Source of the DNA: Priestia filamentosa
GTDB lineage: Bacteria; Bacillota; Bacilli; Bacillales; Bacillaceae_H
NCBI RefSeq assembly: GCF_900177535.1
Contig: NZ_FXAJ01000001.1
Location: 310,001 to 374,000, forward strand
Direction of reading: 5' to 3'
DNA: 64,000 nt
Positions 1-8,690 of the stretch are shown here, one piece after another. Position numbers and translations under genes: made by a program. The notes beneath the pieces are model-generated. The model was given only the letters and a program-made list of their open reading frames with translations. It was not told the origin of the DNA and made no database searches. Position 1 is the first letter of the stretch. Every line of letters starts with the position of its first letter.

Positions 1-71
1 GTAAACAAGTAATTGATAAGATGGCAGCTGTTGTTATTCTGCAAGGTTATTTAGATAGCAAGCAATTTTAA
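1..71 (+). CDS. ruvX: RuvX/YqgF-family putative Holliday junction resolvase, C-terminal end only
   Basis: The frame beginning at base 3 reads KQVIDKMAAVVILQGYLDS and ends with TAA at 69-71. This tail, with the IDKMAAVVILQGYLD stretch, is characteristic of the RuvX (YrrK) family. RuvX is a small RNase H-fold protein linked to Holliday junction resolution and 16S rRNA 5'-end maturation. In B. subtilis yrrK lies immediately upstream of yrzB, the order seen here. Only about 23 codons are inside the window, so no catalytic residue can be checked. The call rests on the tail sequence and synteny. Confidence 0.8.
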   Translation, partial: KQVIDKMAAVVILQGYLDSKQF

Positions 72-92
72 AAAACATAATGAGGTGACAAA

Positions 93-371
93 ATGGATCA
101 CGGAGAACAACATATCACAGTAATTGACGAAAATGGGGACGAGCAGCTTTGTGAGGTTATTACAACATTCCACTCTGATCAGTTCAACAAAGCGTACGTT
201 CTTTATTCCCCAATTGCTCAATCAGAAGAAGAAGGCGAAGTAATCGTTCATGCATCTAGCTTTATTCCAAATGGAGAAGGCGAAGATGGCGAACTTCAGC
301 CAATCGAAACTGAAGAAGAATGGAACATGCTTGAAGAAGTGCTATATGCACTTGATTCAGAAGAAGAGTAA
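93..371 (+). CDS. yrzB: DUF1292 / UPF0473 family protein YrzB
   Basis: This is a 92-residue, strongly acidic protein with an ATG start behind GAGGTG at 82-87. It opens [19 protein letters not shown] and ends in a Glu-rich tail (LYALDSEEE). That length and the early [10 protein letters not shown] block fit the UPF0473 (DUF1292) family, found in Firmicutes between ruvX and mltG. No enzymatic motif, signal peptide or membrane segment is visible, and its biochemical function is not established. It lies 21 nt after ruvX, so co-transcription is likely. A perfect terminator follows directly. Confidence 0.9.
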   Translation: MDHGEQHITVIDENGDEQLCEVITTFHSDQFNKAYVLYSPIAQSEEEGEVIVHASSFIPNGEGEDGELQPIETEEEWNMLEEVLYALDSEEE

Positions 372-380
372 AAAAGTAAA

Positions 381-413
381 AGCCGCTTCCTAAGCTTAGG
401 AAGCGGCTTTTTT
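381..413 (+). terminator. Rho-independent terminator after yrzB
   Basis: A perfect 28-nt palindrome (381-408, half-site AGCCGCTTCCTAAG) runs directly into a run of T. It begins 10 nt after the yrzB stop and probably ends the ruvX-yrzB transcript. No competing structure is obvious. Confidence 0.9.
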
Positions 414-562
414 ATGTGCCATAATTTGTATCCTGAGCAGAGCGGAGTAAATTTAAGCATAAAGAAAAATTATGCAAGAAGGGAGAGGTGTTTTTTGTCT
501 GATATTGGCGAAAAATAGTTAAAGATGTAGTATAATTAATCGCGGAAAGGGAGGAGTGACGA

Positions 563-1699
563 TTGGCACGTAAAAATAAACCGATTGATTTTTCACAAAC
601 GTTAATGCAGCAACAAAATGAAGCTAAAAAAGTGCGCAAAGCGGTTTTGTGGGTGTTGTCCATTTTATTTGTTTTATTCGTTGGTTTAGCGCTTGGGCTT
701 TATATTTATATTCACTCAGCTCTAAGCCCTGTAGACGAAGAAAACAAGAAAGAAATTATTGTGTCTGTGCCAACAGGCTCAACAGTTTCTACAATTGCCC
801 ACACGCTAGAAGATAAAGATTTAATAAAAAACGCTACTGTGTTTCGCTACTATGCTAAGTTTTCTAACTTAAATGACTTCCAAGCAGGCAACTATGAGTT
901 CACAAAGGCAATGAGTCCAGAAGAGATGATTAATCGCCTGCAAGAAGGAAAAGTATCAAACAAAGCAACTGTTAAAATTACTGTTCCAGAAGGTCGTCAG
1001 CTTGATGAAATTTCTACTCTTATTTCAAAAGAAACGAAGTTTTCAAAAGAGGAAATAGAGCAAAAGTTAGATGATAAAGCTTTCATTAACAATATGAAAA
1101 AGAAATATCCGGATTTAGTTACATCTGAGATTGATAACGCAAAGATTAAGCATCCTCTAGAAGGCTATTTATATCCTGCTACATACTCATTTTATAAGAA
1201 AGATGTTTCATTAGAGGAAATTCTAGAAGCGATGATTGAAAAAACAAACAATGTGATTGCTCCATATCAACCAGAGATTAAAAAACAAAAAACGACGGTT
1301 CATAAAATATTGACAATGGCATCTCTTGTCGAAGAAGAAGCAACAGACCAAACGGATCGTAAAAAGATAGCGAGCGTATTTTATAATCGACTAGAAAAAG
1401 ATATGCGTCTTCAAACAGATCCAACGGTTCTTTACGCACTAGGAAGTCATAAAGATCGAGTACTTTATAAAGATTTGGAAGTGGACTCGCCTTACAATAC
1501 GTATAAGGTAAAAGGGTTAACACCGGGACCGATTGCAAATGCTGGGAAAGAATCGATTGAGGCTGCTTTATCTCCTGAACAAACAGATTATATATATTTC
1601 TTAGCAACAGAAAGTGGAGAGGTCATCTTTACAAAAACTCTTGAAGAACATAATAAGGAAAAAGAAAAGCATATTACAGAAGAACGTTTTCAAAAATAA
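563..1699 (+). CDS. mltG: Endolytic peptidoglycan transglycosylase MltG (YceG-like)
   Basis: MltG cleaves nascent glycan strands at the membrane and so sets glycan chain length. The product has 378 residues: a basic cytoplasmic N-terminus, one transmembrane segment (about 27-51), a LysM-like part beginning near residue 63 (VSVPTGSTVSTIA), and the YceG catalytic domain. The family's catalytic Glu falls in MASLVEEEA near residue 257, followed by the conserved FYNRLEKDMRLQTDPT stretch. The start is TTG at 563, preceded by GGGAGGAG; the next methionine would remove the cytoplasmic segment. A TATAAT at 531-536 may be its -10, but I see no good -35. A terminator follows. B. subtilis calls it yrrL. 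Confidence 0.93.
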   Translation: MARKNKPIDFSQTLMQQQNEAKKVRKAVLWVLSILFVLFVGLALGLYIYIHSALSPVDEENKKEIIVSVPTGSTVSTIAHTLEDKDLIKNATVFRYYAKFSNLNDFQAGNYEFTKAMSPEEMINRLQEGKVSNKATVKITVPEGRQLDEISTLISKETKFSKEEIEQKLDDKAFINNMKKKYPDLVTSEIDNAKIKHPLEGYLYPATYSFYKKDVSLEEILEAMIEKTNNVIAPYQPEIKKQKTTVHKILTMASLVEEEATDQTDRKKIASVFYNRLEKDMRLQTDPTVLYALGSHKDRVLYKDLEVDSPYNTYKVKGLTPGPIANAGKESIEAALSPEQTDYIYFLATESGEVIFTKTLEEHNKEKEKHITEERFQK

Positions 1700-1706
1700 A
1701 TACCAC

Positions 1707-1739
1707 AAAAAAGGTTGTGAATCTTTCACAGCCTTTTTT
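1707..1739 (+). terminator. Rho-independent terminator after mltG
   Basis: The stem AAAAAAGGTTGTGAA pairs with TTCACAGCCTTTTTT, with one G-U pair and a short loop, and is followed by T residues. It separates mltG from the trmR operon. Confidence 0.88.
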
Positions 1740-1769
1740 GTGAGAAAGATTATTTTCGTAGTATAAAGG

Positions 1770-1798
1770 TTTACTCTATAGGGGAAAACCTTTATAAT
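1770..1798 (+). promoter_or_regulatory. SigA-type promoter of the trmR operon, inside an inverted repeat
   Basis: TTTACT (1770-1775), a 17-nt spacer and TATAAT (1793-1798) form a good SigA promoter about 58 nt before trmR. A perfect 10-bp inverted repeat, ATAAAGGTTT (1763-1772) and AAACCTTTAT (1786-1795), overlaps both elements. It could be an operator or a cruciform/RNA hairpin; no known regulator is recognised. Confidence 0.6.
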
Positions 1799-1855
1799 AT
1801 TAGAATTGTAGTTCTATATCAATCAACAGGACTGAAATGATCGGAGGAAAGACAA

Positions 1856-2497
1856 GTGCTTTCTCATGAAATAAACGCTTATATTGAAAATCTAGTTCCA
1901 AAAAGAGATAATTTGTTCCTAGAAATGGAGCAGTACGCTTTAGAAAATCACGTTCCAATTATGGAGCTTGTTAGCATTGAGTCTCTTCTGCAAGTTTTAC
2001 GCCTTTATCAGCCAAAACGCATTTTAGAAATTGGCACAGCAATTGGCTATTCGTCTTTAAGAATGGCAAAAGAGCTTGGAGCAGAGGTTGTAACAATAGA
2101 ACGTAATGAAGAGCGATACAAGCAAGCACAGCGTTTTTTAGCTCAATCAGATCAACAAGAAAATATTACCCTTATCTTTGGTGATGCTTTAGAAGTTGTG
2201 GAAAAAGCAAACGCCAAAGCACCTTATGATGTCATTTTTATCGATGCGGCCAAAGGCCAATATAAGCGTTTCTTTGACGCTTATACACCAATGCTTTCTG
2301 AACGAGGGATTGTTGTCAGTGATAACGTGCTTTTTAAAGGGTATGTAACAGGAGAAATCCAAGCTGAAACACGTCGTAAGAGAAGTTTGATTAAGAAGAT
2401 AAATGACTATAATGAATGGTTAATGGGTCATTCAGATTTCCAAACAGCAATATTACCAATTGGAGATGGAATCGCAATTAGTACACAAAAGAGGTGA
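1856..2497 (+). CDS. trmR: tRNA 5-hydroxyuridine methyltransferase TrmR
   Basis: This 213-residue class I SAM-dependent methyltransferase belongs to the caffeoyl-CoA/catechol O-methyltransferase fold. The SAM-binding motif ILEIGTAIGYSS is at about residues 56-67. The metal-binding VIFIDAAKGQY block is near 125, followed by a conserved SDNVLFKG segment. In B. subtilis this gene (yrrM) methylates ho5U34 in tRNA to mo5U34. The start is GTG at 1856 with GGAGGA at 1843-1848. The two downstream U32-family genes make the hydroxylated substrate, and the stop lies within the next gene's Shine-Dalgarno, so the unit looks translationally coupled. Confidence 0.9.
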   Translation: MLSHEINAYIENLVPKRDNLFLEMEQYALENHVPIMELVSIESLLQVLRLYQPKRILEIGTAIGYSSLRMAKELGAEVVTIERNEERYKQAQRFLAQSDQQENITLIFGDALEVVEKANAKAPYDVIFIDAAKGQYKRFFDAYTPMLSERGIVVSDNVLFKGYVTGEIQAETRRKRSLIKKINDYNEWLMGHSDFQTAILPIGDGIAISTQKR

Positions 2498-2502
2498 AAC
2501 AT

Positions 2503-3432
2503 GTGAAGAAACCGGAGATTTTACTTACTCCCACATGTGTTGGGGACATTGAGAAATTAGCTTTAGCAGGAGCGGATGCTTTTTTAATTGGGGAGGCTCG
2601 TTACGGTTTACGCTTAGCAGGAGAGTTTAAGCGTGAAGACGTTGTAGAAGCTATCAACGTTGCTCATCGGCTTCATAAGAAAGTGTACGTAGCTATGAAT
2701 GCTATTTTTCATAACGACAAAGTAGATGAATTAAAAAACTATATTTTGTTTTTACAAGATGCAGGTGTTGATGCCATTGTTTATGGTGATCCAGCTGTCT
2801 TAATGACAGCACGTGAAGTAGCTCCAACTATAACTCTTCATTGGAGTACGGAAACAACAGGGACAAACTGGTACGTTTGTAACTATTGGGGACGCAAAGG
2901 CTCAAAACGTGCTGTTTTGGCACGCGAGCTAAACATGGATGCTATTGTGGAAATTAAAGAAAATGCAGATGTAGAAATCGAAGTTCAGGTTCATGGAATG
3001 ACATGCATGTTCCAATCAAAACGCCCGCTTTTAGGTCACTATTTCTTGTATCAAGAAAAGGCGATGGAAATTGAAAATCGAAAAGATACTAAAAATATGT
3101 TTTTGTTAGATAAAGAACGTGGAAATAAGTATCCGATTTTTGAAGATGAAAATGGAACCCATATTATGAGTCCAAATGATGTTTGTATTATTGATGAACT
3201 TGAAGAAATGATAGATGCAGGCGTTGATTCGTTTAAAATTGACGGGATTTTAAAATCTATTGATTACCTTATAGACGTCACAAAGAAATATCGTCAAGCT
3301 ATTGACTTATGCGTTGAAAATCGAGAGAAATATGAAGACATTAAGGAAACATTATTAGAAGAATTAGAAGCAATTCAGCCGAAAAACCGTATGCTTGATA
3401 CAGGATTTTTCTTTAAAGAAACCGTTTATTAA
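2503..3432 (+). CDS. trhP1: U32-family tRNA uridine-34 hydroxylation protein (YrrN/TrhP1)
   Basis: This 309-residue U32 'peptidase' family protein is related to E. coli TrhP/YegQ. Such proteins are required for prephenate-dependent hydroxylation of wobble uridine in tRNA, and B. subtilis YrrN and YrrO work as a pair. Visible family features are the LTPTCVGDIEKLALAGADAF opening, a HWSTETTGTNW block and the MSPNDVCIIDEL motif near two-thirds. The longer reading frame has a GTG at 2494 inside the sequence GAGGTG, which is better read as the Shine-Dalgarno. I prefer GTG at 2503, six bases later. This paralogue lacks the Cys-rich cluster seen in its neighbour. Confidence 0.85.
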   Translation: MKKPEILLTPTCVGDIEKLALAGADAFLIGEARYGLRLAGEFKREDVVEAINVAHRLHKKVYVAMNAIFHNDKVDELKNYILFLQDAGVDAIVYGDPAVLMTAREVAPTITLHWSTETTGTNWYVCNYWGRKGSKRAVLARELNMDAIVEIKENADVEIEVQVHGMTCMFQSKRPLLGHYFLYQEKAMEIENRKDTKNMFLLDKERGNKYPIFEDENGTHIMSPNDVCIIDELEEMIDAGVDSFKIDGILKSIDYLIDVTKKYRQAIDLCVENREKYEDIKETLLEELEAIQPKNRMLDTGFFFKETVY

Positions 3433-3449
3433 AGAGGAGTGAAGAGGGA

Positions 3450-4712
3450 ATGGCAATTAAAGTAGACGAGGTTGTAGATGGAAAACGCGTTATTACTAAA
3501 AAACCAGAACTGCTTGCTCCAGCGGGGAACTTAGAAAAATTAAAAGTAGCAGTTCATTACGGAGCAGATGCGGTTTTTATCGGTGGACGTGAATATGGCC
3601 TCCGTTCAAATGCAGATAACTTCTCAATGGAAGAAATGGCTGAAGGGGCGGCTTTTGCACAGAAATATGGAGCACGCATCTATGTTACAACAAATATTTA
3701 TGCGCATAATGAGAACATCGATGGCCTTGAAGAGTACCTAGAAGGTCTGGAAAATGCAGGAGTAGCAGGTATTATTGTTGCTGATCCACTCATTATTGAA
3801 ACCTGTCGCAAGGTAGCTCCATCACTGGAGGTACATTTAAGTACTCAGCAGTCGCTTGCTAACTGGAAAGCTGTCCAGTTTTGGAAAGAAGAAGGATTAG
3901 AGCGCGTTGTACTTGCTCGGGAAACAAGTGCAGAAGAAATTCGTGAGATGAAGGAAAAAGTAGATATTGAAATTGAATCATTTATCCACGGTGCAATGTG
4001 TATTGCTTATTCTGGTCGATGTGTATTAAGCAATCACATGACAGCGAGGGATTCAAACCGTGGTGGTTGCTGTCAGTCATGTCGCTGGGACTATGGCTTA
4101 TTCGAAATGGATGAAAATAACGAAGAAGCTCCTTTGTTTAATGAGGGGGATGCTCCATTTGCAATGAGTCCAAAAGACTTGAATTTAATTCAATCTATCC
4201 CTAAAATGATTGAGATGGGCATCGATAGTTTGAAAATTGAAGGACGTATGAAATCTATTCACTACGTTGCAACCGTTGTAACAGTTTATCGCAAAGTTAT
4301 TGATGCTTACTGTGCAGACCCTGACAATTTTACAATTCAAGAAGAATGGCTAAGAGAGCTTAATAAATGTGCAAATAGAGAGACAGCAACAGCTTTCTTT
4401 GAAGGCGTACCAGGACATGAAGAGCAGATGTTTGGAGAGCATAGCAAAACAACAACACATGATTTCTGTGGACTTGTGCTTGATTATAATGAAGAAACGA
4501 AAATGGTAACATTGCAACAACGTAATTTCTTCAAATGTGGACAAGAAGTCGAGTTTTTTGGACCAGAGATTGGGACATTTACAACAGTTGTAGAGCAAAT
4601 TTGGGATGAAAAAGGCAATGAGCTTGATGCAGCTAGACACCCATTGCAAATTGTTCAATTTAAAGTAGAACAACCCCTTTACCCATACAACATGATGCGG
4701 AAGGAGATTTAA
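3450..4712 (+). CDS. trhP2: U32-family tRNA uridine-34 hydroxylation protein (YrrO/TrhP2)
   Basis: This 420-residue U32-family protein is paralogous to the preceding gene. It has the signature [15 protein letters not shown] at about 18-32, a YTTN-like [11 protein letters not shown] block, and a cysteine cluster (GRCVLSN...GGCCQSCRW, about 190-212). In this family such a cluster is thought to bind an iron-sulfur centre. MSPKDLNLI and [11 protein letters not shown] motifs follow. With YrrN it should supply ho5U34 to TrmR. The ATG has an AAGAGGAG-type ribosome site, and the stop overlaps the udk leader with only one base between the coding regions. Confidence 0.88.
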   Translation: MAIKVDEVVDGKRVITKKPELLAPAGNLEKLKVAVHYGADAVFIGGREYGLRSNADNFSMEEMAEGAAFAQKYGARIYVTTNIYAHNENIDGLEEYLEGLENAGVAGIIVADPLIIETCRKVAPSLEVHLSTQQSLANWKAVQFWKEEGLERVVLARETSAEEIREMKEKVDIEIESFIHGAMCIAYSGRCVLSNHMTARDSNRGGCCQSCRWDYGLFEMDENNEEAPLFNEGDAPFAMSPKDLNLIQSIPKMIEMGIDSLKIEGRMKSIHYVATVVTVYRKVIDAYCADPDNFTIQEEWLRELNKCANRETATAFFEGVPGHEEQMFGEHSKTTTHDFCGLVLDYNEETKMVTLQQRNFFKCGQEVEFFGPEIGTFTTVVEQIWDEKGNELDAARHPLQIVQFKVEQPLYPYNMMRKEI

Positions 4713-4713
4713 A

Positions 4714-5349
4714 ATGGGGAAAAAACCAGTTGTTATTGGAATTGCAGGAGGCTCAGGCTCAGGCAAGACGACCGTAACAAAAGCAATTTATGAACATTTC
4801 CAAGGGCATTCTATTATGCTTTTAGAACAAGACTTCTATTATAAGGACCAAAGCAGTGTACCGCTTGAGCAGCGTTTGCAGACCAATTATGATCATCCGC
4901 TTGCTTTTGATAATGATCTTTTAGTAGAACAGCTTGAAAGTCTTCTTCGTTACGAGAGTATTGAAAAGCCTGTATATGACTATACAATGCATACTCGTTC
5001 TGAAGAAATCATTATTGAAGAGCCGAAAGATGTAATTATTGTAGAAGGAATTCTTGTACTAGAAGATGATCGCCTGCGTGACTTAATGGATATTAAACTT
5101 TATGTTGACACTGATGCAGATTTACGAATTGTGCGCCGTCTTCTACGTGACATTAAAGAACGTGGTCGTTCACTGGAATCTGTTATTGATCAATACGTAC
5201 AAGTTGTTCGTCCAATGCACAACCAGTTCATAGAACCAACAAAACGATACGCAGATATCATTGTGCCAGAAGGTGGACAAAACCATGTCGCAATTGATTT
5301 GATGTGTACTAAGATTCAAACAATTCTTGAACAAAATGCTATTTTATAA
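4714..5349 (+). CDS. udk: Uridine kinase
   Basis: Uridine kinase phosphorylates uridine and cytidine to UMP and CMP in pyrimidine salvage. The product has 211 residues with a Walker A loop GGSGSGKTT at 12-20, the conserved EQDFYY segment near 39, DHPLAFD near 60 and YDYTMHTRS near 89. These are all hallmarks of the UK/UPRT-like P-loop family. The start is ATG one base after trhP2, with GGAAGGAG in the end of that gene, so it is co-translated. The same trmR-trhP1-trhP2-udk order occurs in B. subtilis. Confidence 0.95.
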   Translation: MGKKPVVIGIAGGSGSGKTTVTKAIYEHFQGHSIMLLEQDFYYKDQSSVPLEQRLQTNYDHPLAFDNDLLVEQLESLLRYESIEKPVYDYTMHTRSEEIIIEEPKDVIIVEGILVLEDDRLRDLMDIKLYVDTDADLRIVRRLLRDIKERGRSLESVIDQYVQVVRPMHNQFIEPTKRYADIIVPEGGQNHVAIDLMCTKIQTILEQNAIL

Positions 5350-5421
5350 TACGATATGGTAGATAACATTTAAAACGTATTTGTATAGAGAAGATGCATA
5401 TGATAAACGATAAGAATGAAG

Positions 5422-5444
5422 AATGGCGCCTAATAGGCGCCATT
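5422..5444 (+). terminator. GC-rich hairpin after udk (probable terminator)
   Basis: AATGGCGCC (5422-5430) pairs with GGCGCCATT (5436-5444) around a 5-nt loop. The T tract after it is poor (TCACAAATTTTCTTTC), so termination may be partial and greA may receive readthrough. Confidence 0.6.
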
Positions 5445-5539
5445 TCACAAATTTTCTTTCTTATAGTACATAGCCTGTTTATTTACAAGCATCTCTTTAC
5501 AAAGTAGAGACACGCTTATATATGAAGGAGTGAAGAGTT

Positions 5540-6013
5540 ATGGCAACGGAAAAAGAATATCCAATGACTCAAGAAGGGAAAGAAAAGCTTGAGGCGGAGT
5601 TAGAGCAACTGAAAACAGTAAAACGTAAAGAAGTTGTAGAGAGAATTAAAATTGCACGTAGTTTTGGAGATCTTTCAGAGAACTCAGAGTACGATGCTGC
5701 AAAAGATGAGCAAGCTTTCGTTGAAGGTCGCATTTCCACTCTTGAAACAATGATTCGTAACGCTAAGATTATTGAAGGAGACGAAAATTCTTCAACAGTC
5801 TCTCTTGGTAAAACGATTACATTTGTAGAGCAACCTGATGGAGATGAAGAACAATATACAATTGTTGGAAGCGCAGAAGCAGATCCATTTGAAGGCCGCA
5901 TTTCTAATGATTCTCCAATTGCAAAAGCGCTTATGGGCAAACACATTGGTGATGAAGTTCTTGTTCAAACACCAGGTGGAGAGATGCTTGTTAAGATTAC
6001 AGCTGTAAATTAA
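5540..6013 (+). CDS. greA: Transcription elongation factor GreA
   Basis: GreA rescues backtracked RNA polymerase by stimulating cleavage of the 3' end of the nascent RNA. The 157-residue product has the N-terminal coiled coil (about 1-77) with the acidic loop in the [18 protein letters not shown] region, including the conserved Asp and Glu pair. A C-terminal FKBP-like domain contains [16 protein letters not shown]. The start is ATG with AAGGAG at 5524-5529. A hairpin that also covers the next gene's ribosome site follows directly. Confidence 0.96.
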   Translation: MATEKEYPMTQEGKEKLEAELEQLKTVKRKEVVERIKIARSFGDLSENSEYDAAKDEQAFVEGRISTLETMIRNAKIIEGDENSSTVSLGKTITFVEQPDGDEEQYTIVGSAEADPFEGRISNDSPIAKALMGKHIGDEVLVQTPGGEMLVKITAVN

Positions 6014-6034
6014 TAAAAAAATGATTGAAATAAG

Positions 6035-6070
6035 AACACCTCGTCGACAATTGTAACGAGGTGTTTTTTT
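6035..6070 (+). terminator. Terminator-like hairpin whose 3' arm contains the pbpI Shine-Dalgarno
   Basis: AACACCTCGT (6035-6044) pairs with ACGAGGTGTT (6056-6065) and is followed by T residues up to 6070. The pbpI ATG begins at 6071. The only ribosome site for pbpI, GAGGTG, lies inside the 3' arm. The structure can therefore terminate greA transcription, hide the pbpI ribosome site, or do both. Confidence 0.8.
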
Positions 6071-7825
6071 ATGAAACCATATAAACGAATGAAAAAATTA
6101 GCTTTTATCCTCTTATGTTTTATGCTTATTCTTGTAGCACGTCTTGCACAAATACAGCTTATTCAAACAGAATCTTTTTCACGTCATCATATTAATTTAA
6201 TAGAAGCAAGTGTGAGACAGCGTACTCAAGAAATGGTAATTGATGATGGAAGAGGAAAATTTGTAGATCAAAATGGAGAGCCGCTTACACATCATTCTTC
6301 ATTATCTCTTGTTATGTTTCCTTTTTTAAAAGAACTGAAATGGCCAAGTGATAAGGTGGCGTCCTTTGTTGGCATGTCTGAATATACGCTCAAAGACAAG
6401 TTAAACAAAGCAAGTGAGCCTGTTGTCATTGAGAAAGAAATCACAGAAGCTGAAATGAAAAGCATCAATAGTTTAAAGATTCCTGGCCTTTTTGCTGTTC
6501 CTCTTCAAAAGGATGACGGAGGACATTTTGCAGAACATTTAATTGGTTTGACAGGACAAAACAGAGATCTCCTTGTCGAACGTTATGATGAGAGACTAAA
6601 AGAAGGAGAACTGTCTACTCAAACGTCTGTTGGTATTACAGGACTGCAGTCAGCTTTTGATGAGTTTTTAATTCAGGAAGAGGAGTCGAAGCTTCTCTAT
6701 CATGTAGATCGGCAAGGAAACCCATTGTTTGGCTTAAACGTAAAGTATACAGGAGCTCCTAACCCTTTTTATCCTGTTAAAGTGAAAACAACGCTCAATA
6801 AAGAAAAGCAGAGTGCAGTAGAAAAAATTGTAGATAGCAGCGGTTTGAAGCAAGGTGGAGCAGTTCTTGTGAACATTGAAAATAACACTGTTGAAGCACT
6901 TGTAAGCCGCCCTGAGATTAATGAAGTCAAGCCTTATGGAGATGGTGGGGTCTATAACCGTATGCTTATTCCTTATACCCCTGGATCTGTTTTCAAAACC
7001 GTTATTGCAACTGCAGCTCTTGAACAATTACCAAACGTGGAGAATCGAACATTTAATTGTTCAACAAATATTTACGGAAAAAAAGCTCAAAAAGACCAAG
7101 GCACATTATCTTTTCACGATAGTTTTGCAGAAAGCTGTAATGCCACATTTGGACAGCTTGGAAAAGACATAACGGCAAAAGACGAGCATATGATAGAAAC
7201 GTATGCTAAAAAGCTAGGATTAACAACGAAGGCAGGTTGGAGCGGGGAAGTGTTCCATCTTCAAAACTTTGCACAGCTTCCAGAAGAGAAAAAGGGAATG
7301 GTGTGGACAGATAATACGACTAAAAGTCCAAATGCGATTTCCCAAACATCAATTGGACAGCTGAATGTCAAAGCTTCACCATTAGAGCTTGCAAACATGA
7401 TGGCGACTATTGGACGTGGAGGGAAGGCATATGAAGTGAGAGCGGTTGATAAGATTCAATATAAAAATGGAAATACGCTCTTCTCCTTTCCAAAACAGGA
7501 GTTAGAAGGTGGTGGGATTAAGAGAGAAACGGCTGAAAAGCTTCAAATGCTTCTTACGGGTGTTGTAGAGGAAGAAAAAGGAACAGGACGTCGCTTTGCT
7601 TCTCTTCCATATGAAGTAGCTGGAAAATCAGGCACTGCACAAATCAGTGATAAAAAAGCGCTTGTTAATAAGTGGTTTGCTGGCTATTTTCCAAGAGAAA
7701 ATCCAAAGTATGCTCTTGTGGTTGTTGATTTATCGGTAAAAGATGAAGAGGCTAAAACAAATGGCGTATTTTATGATATAGTAAACAATGTGTATGAGCT
7801 AGACCAACAGAGTAAACGTAAATGA
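6071..7825 (+). CDS. pbpI: Class B penicillin-binding protein (transpeptidase), PbpI/YrrR-like
   Basis: This 584-residue D,D-transpeptidase cross-links peptidoglycan. A hydrophobic anchor (about 8-28) is followed by a dimerisation/pedestal region and the penicillin-binding domain. The active-site motifs are SVFK (Ser about 305), SCN (about 354) and KSGTA (about 519). Position in the udk-greA-pbp-yrrS order matches B. subtilis yrrR (pbpI), reported there as forespore-expressed under SigF. The start ATG directly follows the T tract of the preceding hairpin, so vegetative readthrough from greA may be poorly translated. I could not identify a convincing SigF promoter. Confidence 0.9.
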   Translation: MKPYKRMKKLAFILLCFMLILVARLAQIQLIQTESFSRHHINLIEASVRQRTQEMVIDDGRGKFVDQNGEPLTHHSSLSLVMFPFLKELKWPSDKVASFVGMSEYTLKDKLNKASEPVVIEKEITEAEMKSINSLKIPGLFAVPLQKDDGGHFAEHLIGLTGQNRDLLVERYDERLKEGELSTQTSVGITGLQSAFDEFLIQEEESKLLYHVDRQGNPLFGLNVKYTGAPNPFYPVKVKTTLNKEKQSAVEKIVDSSGLKQGGAVLVNIENNTVEALVSRPEINEVKPYGDGGVYNRMLIPYTPGSVFKTVIATAALEQLPNVENRTFNCSTNIYGKKAQKDQGTLSFHDSFAESCNATFGQLGKDITAKDEHMIETYAKKLGLTTKAGWSGEVFHLQNFAQLPEEKKGMVWTDNTTKSPNAISQTSIGQLNVKASPLELANMMATIGRGGKAYEVRAVDKIQYKNGNTLFSFPKQELEGGGIKRETAEKLQMLLTGVVEEEKGTGRRFASLPYEVAGKSGTAQISDKKALVNKWFAGYFPRENPKYALVVVDLSVKDEEAKTNGVFYDIVNNVYELDQQSKRK

Positions 7826-7925
7826 AATATTACAATTATGCTTCAACTTGTTAAAAATCGTTCATGAAGCAAGCATGTAATGTTACAATAATTCATTATG
7901 TAATGAAGATGGAGGAAAGCAACAA

Positions 7926-8654
7926 ATGGAAAATAGACGATCACAAAGACACGATAAAAGTCGCAAAATGAATCGCGTTTATAACGTGCTTATTGCTGTT
8001 GTGGCTGTCTTAATTGTCCTTATTGCTGGAACAATGTTTATGAATGGTAAAGATGATAAGCAAAGTACTACAGCGAATAGTGACCAAAAGTCGGCAAACG
8101 TTCAAAACGATAATAGCAATAGTGAAGAAGATAACGCAGAGCAAAATAAAGATAGTGATGATTCTTCAGATAAATCATCAAATGAAGCATCAAATGATTC
8201 TTCAGCAAGTGATAGTGAAGATGAAGAGCAAGTAGCAACAAACGATGATGAAGACGAATCATCAAATGATGCAGAAGAAGAAAAAACTTCAAAAGATGAT
8301 GAAACAGCAACAAAAGAGGACGATGACGAAGACGAAAAAGAAGATTCTTCATCAGCCGCTTCAAGTAAGGAAGAAATTAAAGAAAATAAAGAAAAAGAAG
8401 CAGGAAGTCATACAGCATCATATGACAAAGGTTCTTCTGATTGGAATGCACAGCTTCAAGCTGTAAGTGGAGCAACAGGTGTTTCAACAGATGATATGAC
8501 AGTTCTTTGGTTAGGACGTAATCCTGGTGGAACTGCTGGAAGTGAATCACAAGCAACAATCAAATCCAAATCAACTGGTGAACAATATAAAGTTCAAATC
8601 CGCTGGGTTGAAGGTGAAGGCTGGCAGCCGATTGGAACAGAAAAAGTAAATTAA
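7926..8654 (+). CDS. yrrS: YrrS-like protein: membrane anchor, long acidic linker, DUF1510 domain
   Basis: The product has 242 residues: a basic N-terminus, one transmembrane helix (about 18-41), a roughly 110-residue low-complexity linker of Asp, Glu, Ser, Asn and Lys, then a folded C-terminal DUF1510 domain from about residue 165. The conserved DWNAQLQAVSGATG and TVLWLGRNPGGTAGSESQA segments lie in that domain. The linker's repetitive GAT/GAA/TCA codons also create spurious open frames in other registers. The function is unknown. In B. subtilis yrrS follows the penicillin-binding protein gene yrrR, suggesting a cell-surface role outside the membrane. The start is ATG with GGAGGAA at 7911-7917. 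Confidence 0.85.
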   Translation: MENRRSQRHDKSRKMNRVYNVLIAVVAVLIVLIAGTMFMNGKDDKQSTTANSDQKSANVQNDNSNSEEDNAEQNKDSDDSSDKSSNEASNDSSASDSEDEEQVATNDDEDESSNDAEEEKTSKDDETATKEDDDEDEKEDSSSAASSKEEIKENKEKEAGSHTASYDKGSSDWNAQLQAVSGATGVSTDDMTVLWLGRNPGGTAGSESQATIKSKSTGEQYKVQIRWVEGEGWQPIGTEKVN

Positions 8655-8659
8655 CAGAG

Positions 8660-8690
8660 ATAGCGCAGGAGTATTCCTGCGCTATTTTTT
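8660..8690 (+). terminator. Terminator after yrrS
   Basis: ATAGCGCAGGA (8660-8670) pairs with TCCTGCGCTAT (8675-8685) around a 4-nt loop, with a T run beyond. The convergent yrzA stop codon (8682-8684) lies in the 3' arm, so both genes end inside it. Confidence 0.88.

Noticed and set aside
412-663. Minus-strand frame of 83 codons before mltG
   Set aside because: It overlaps the start of mltG, has no ribosome site or family features, and shows the composition of an antisense shadow.
8044-8559. Several open frames on both strands inside yrrS
   Set aside because: They arise from the repetitive GAT/GAA/TCA codons of the acidic linker, which contain no stops in other registers. None has a ribosome site.
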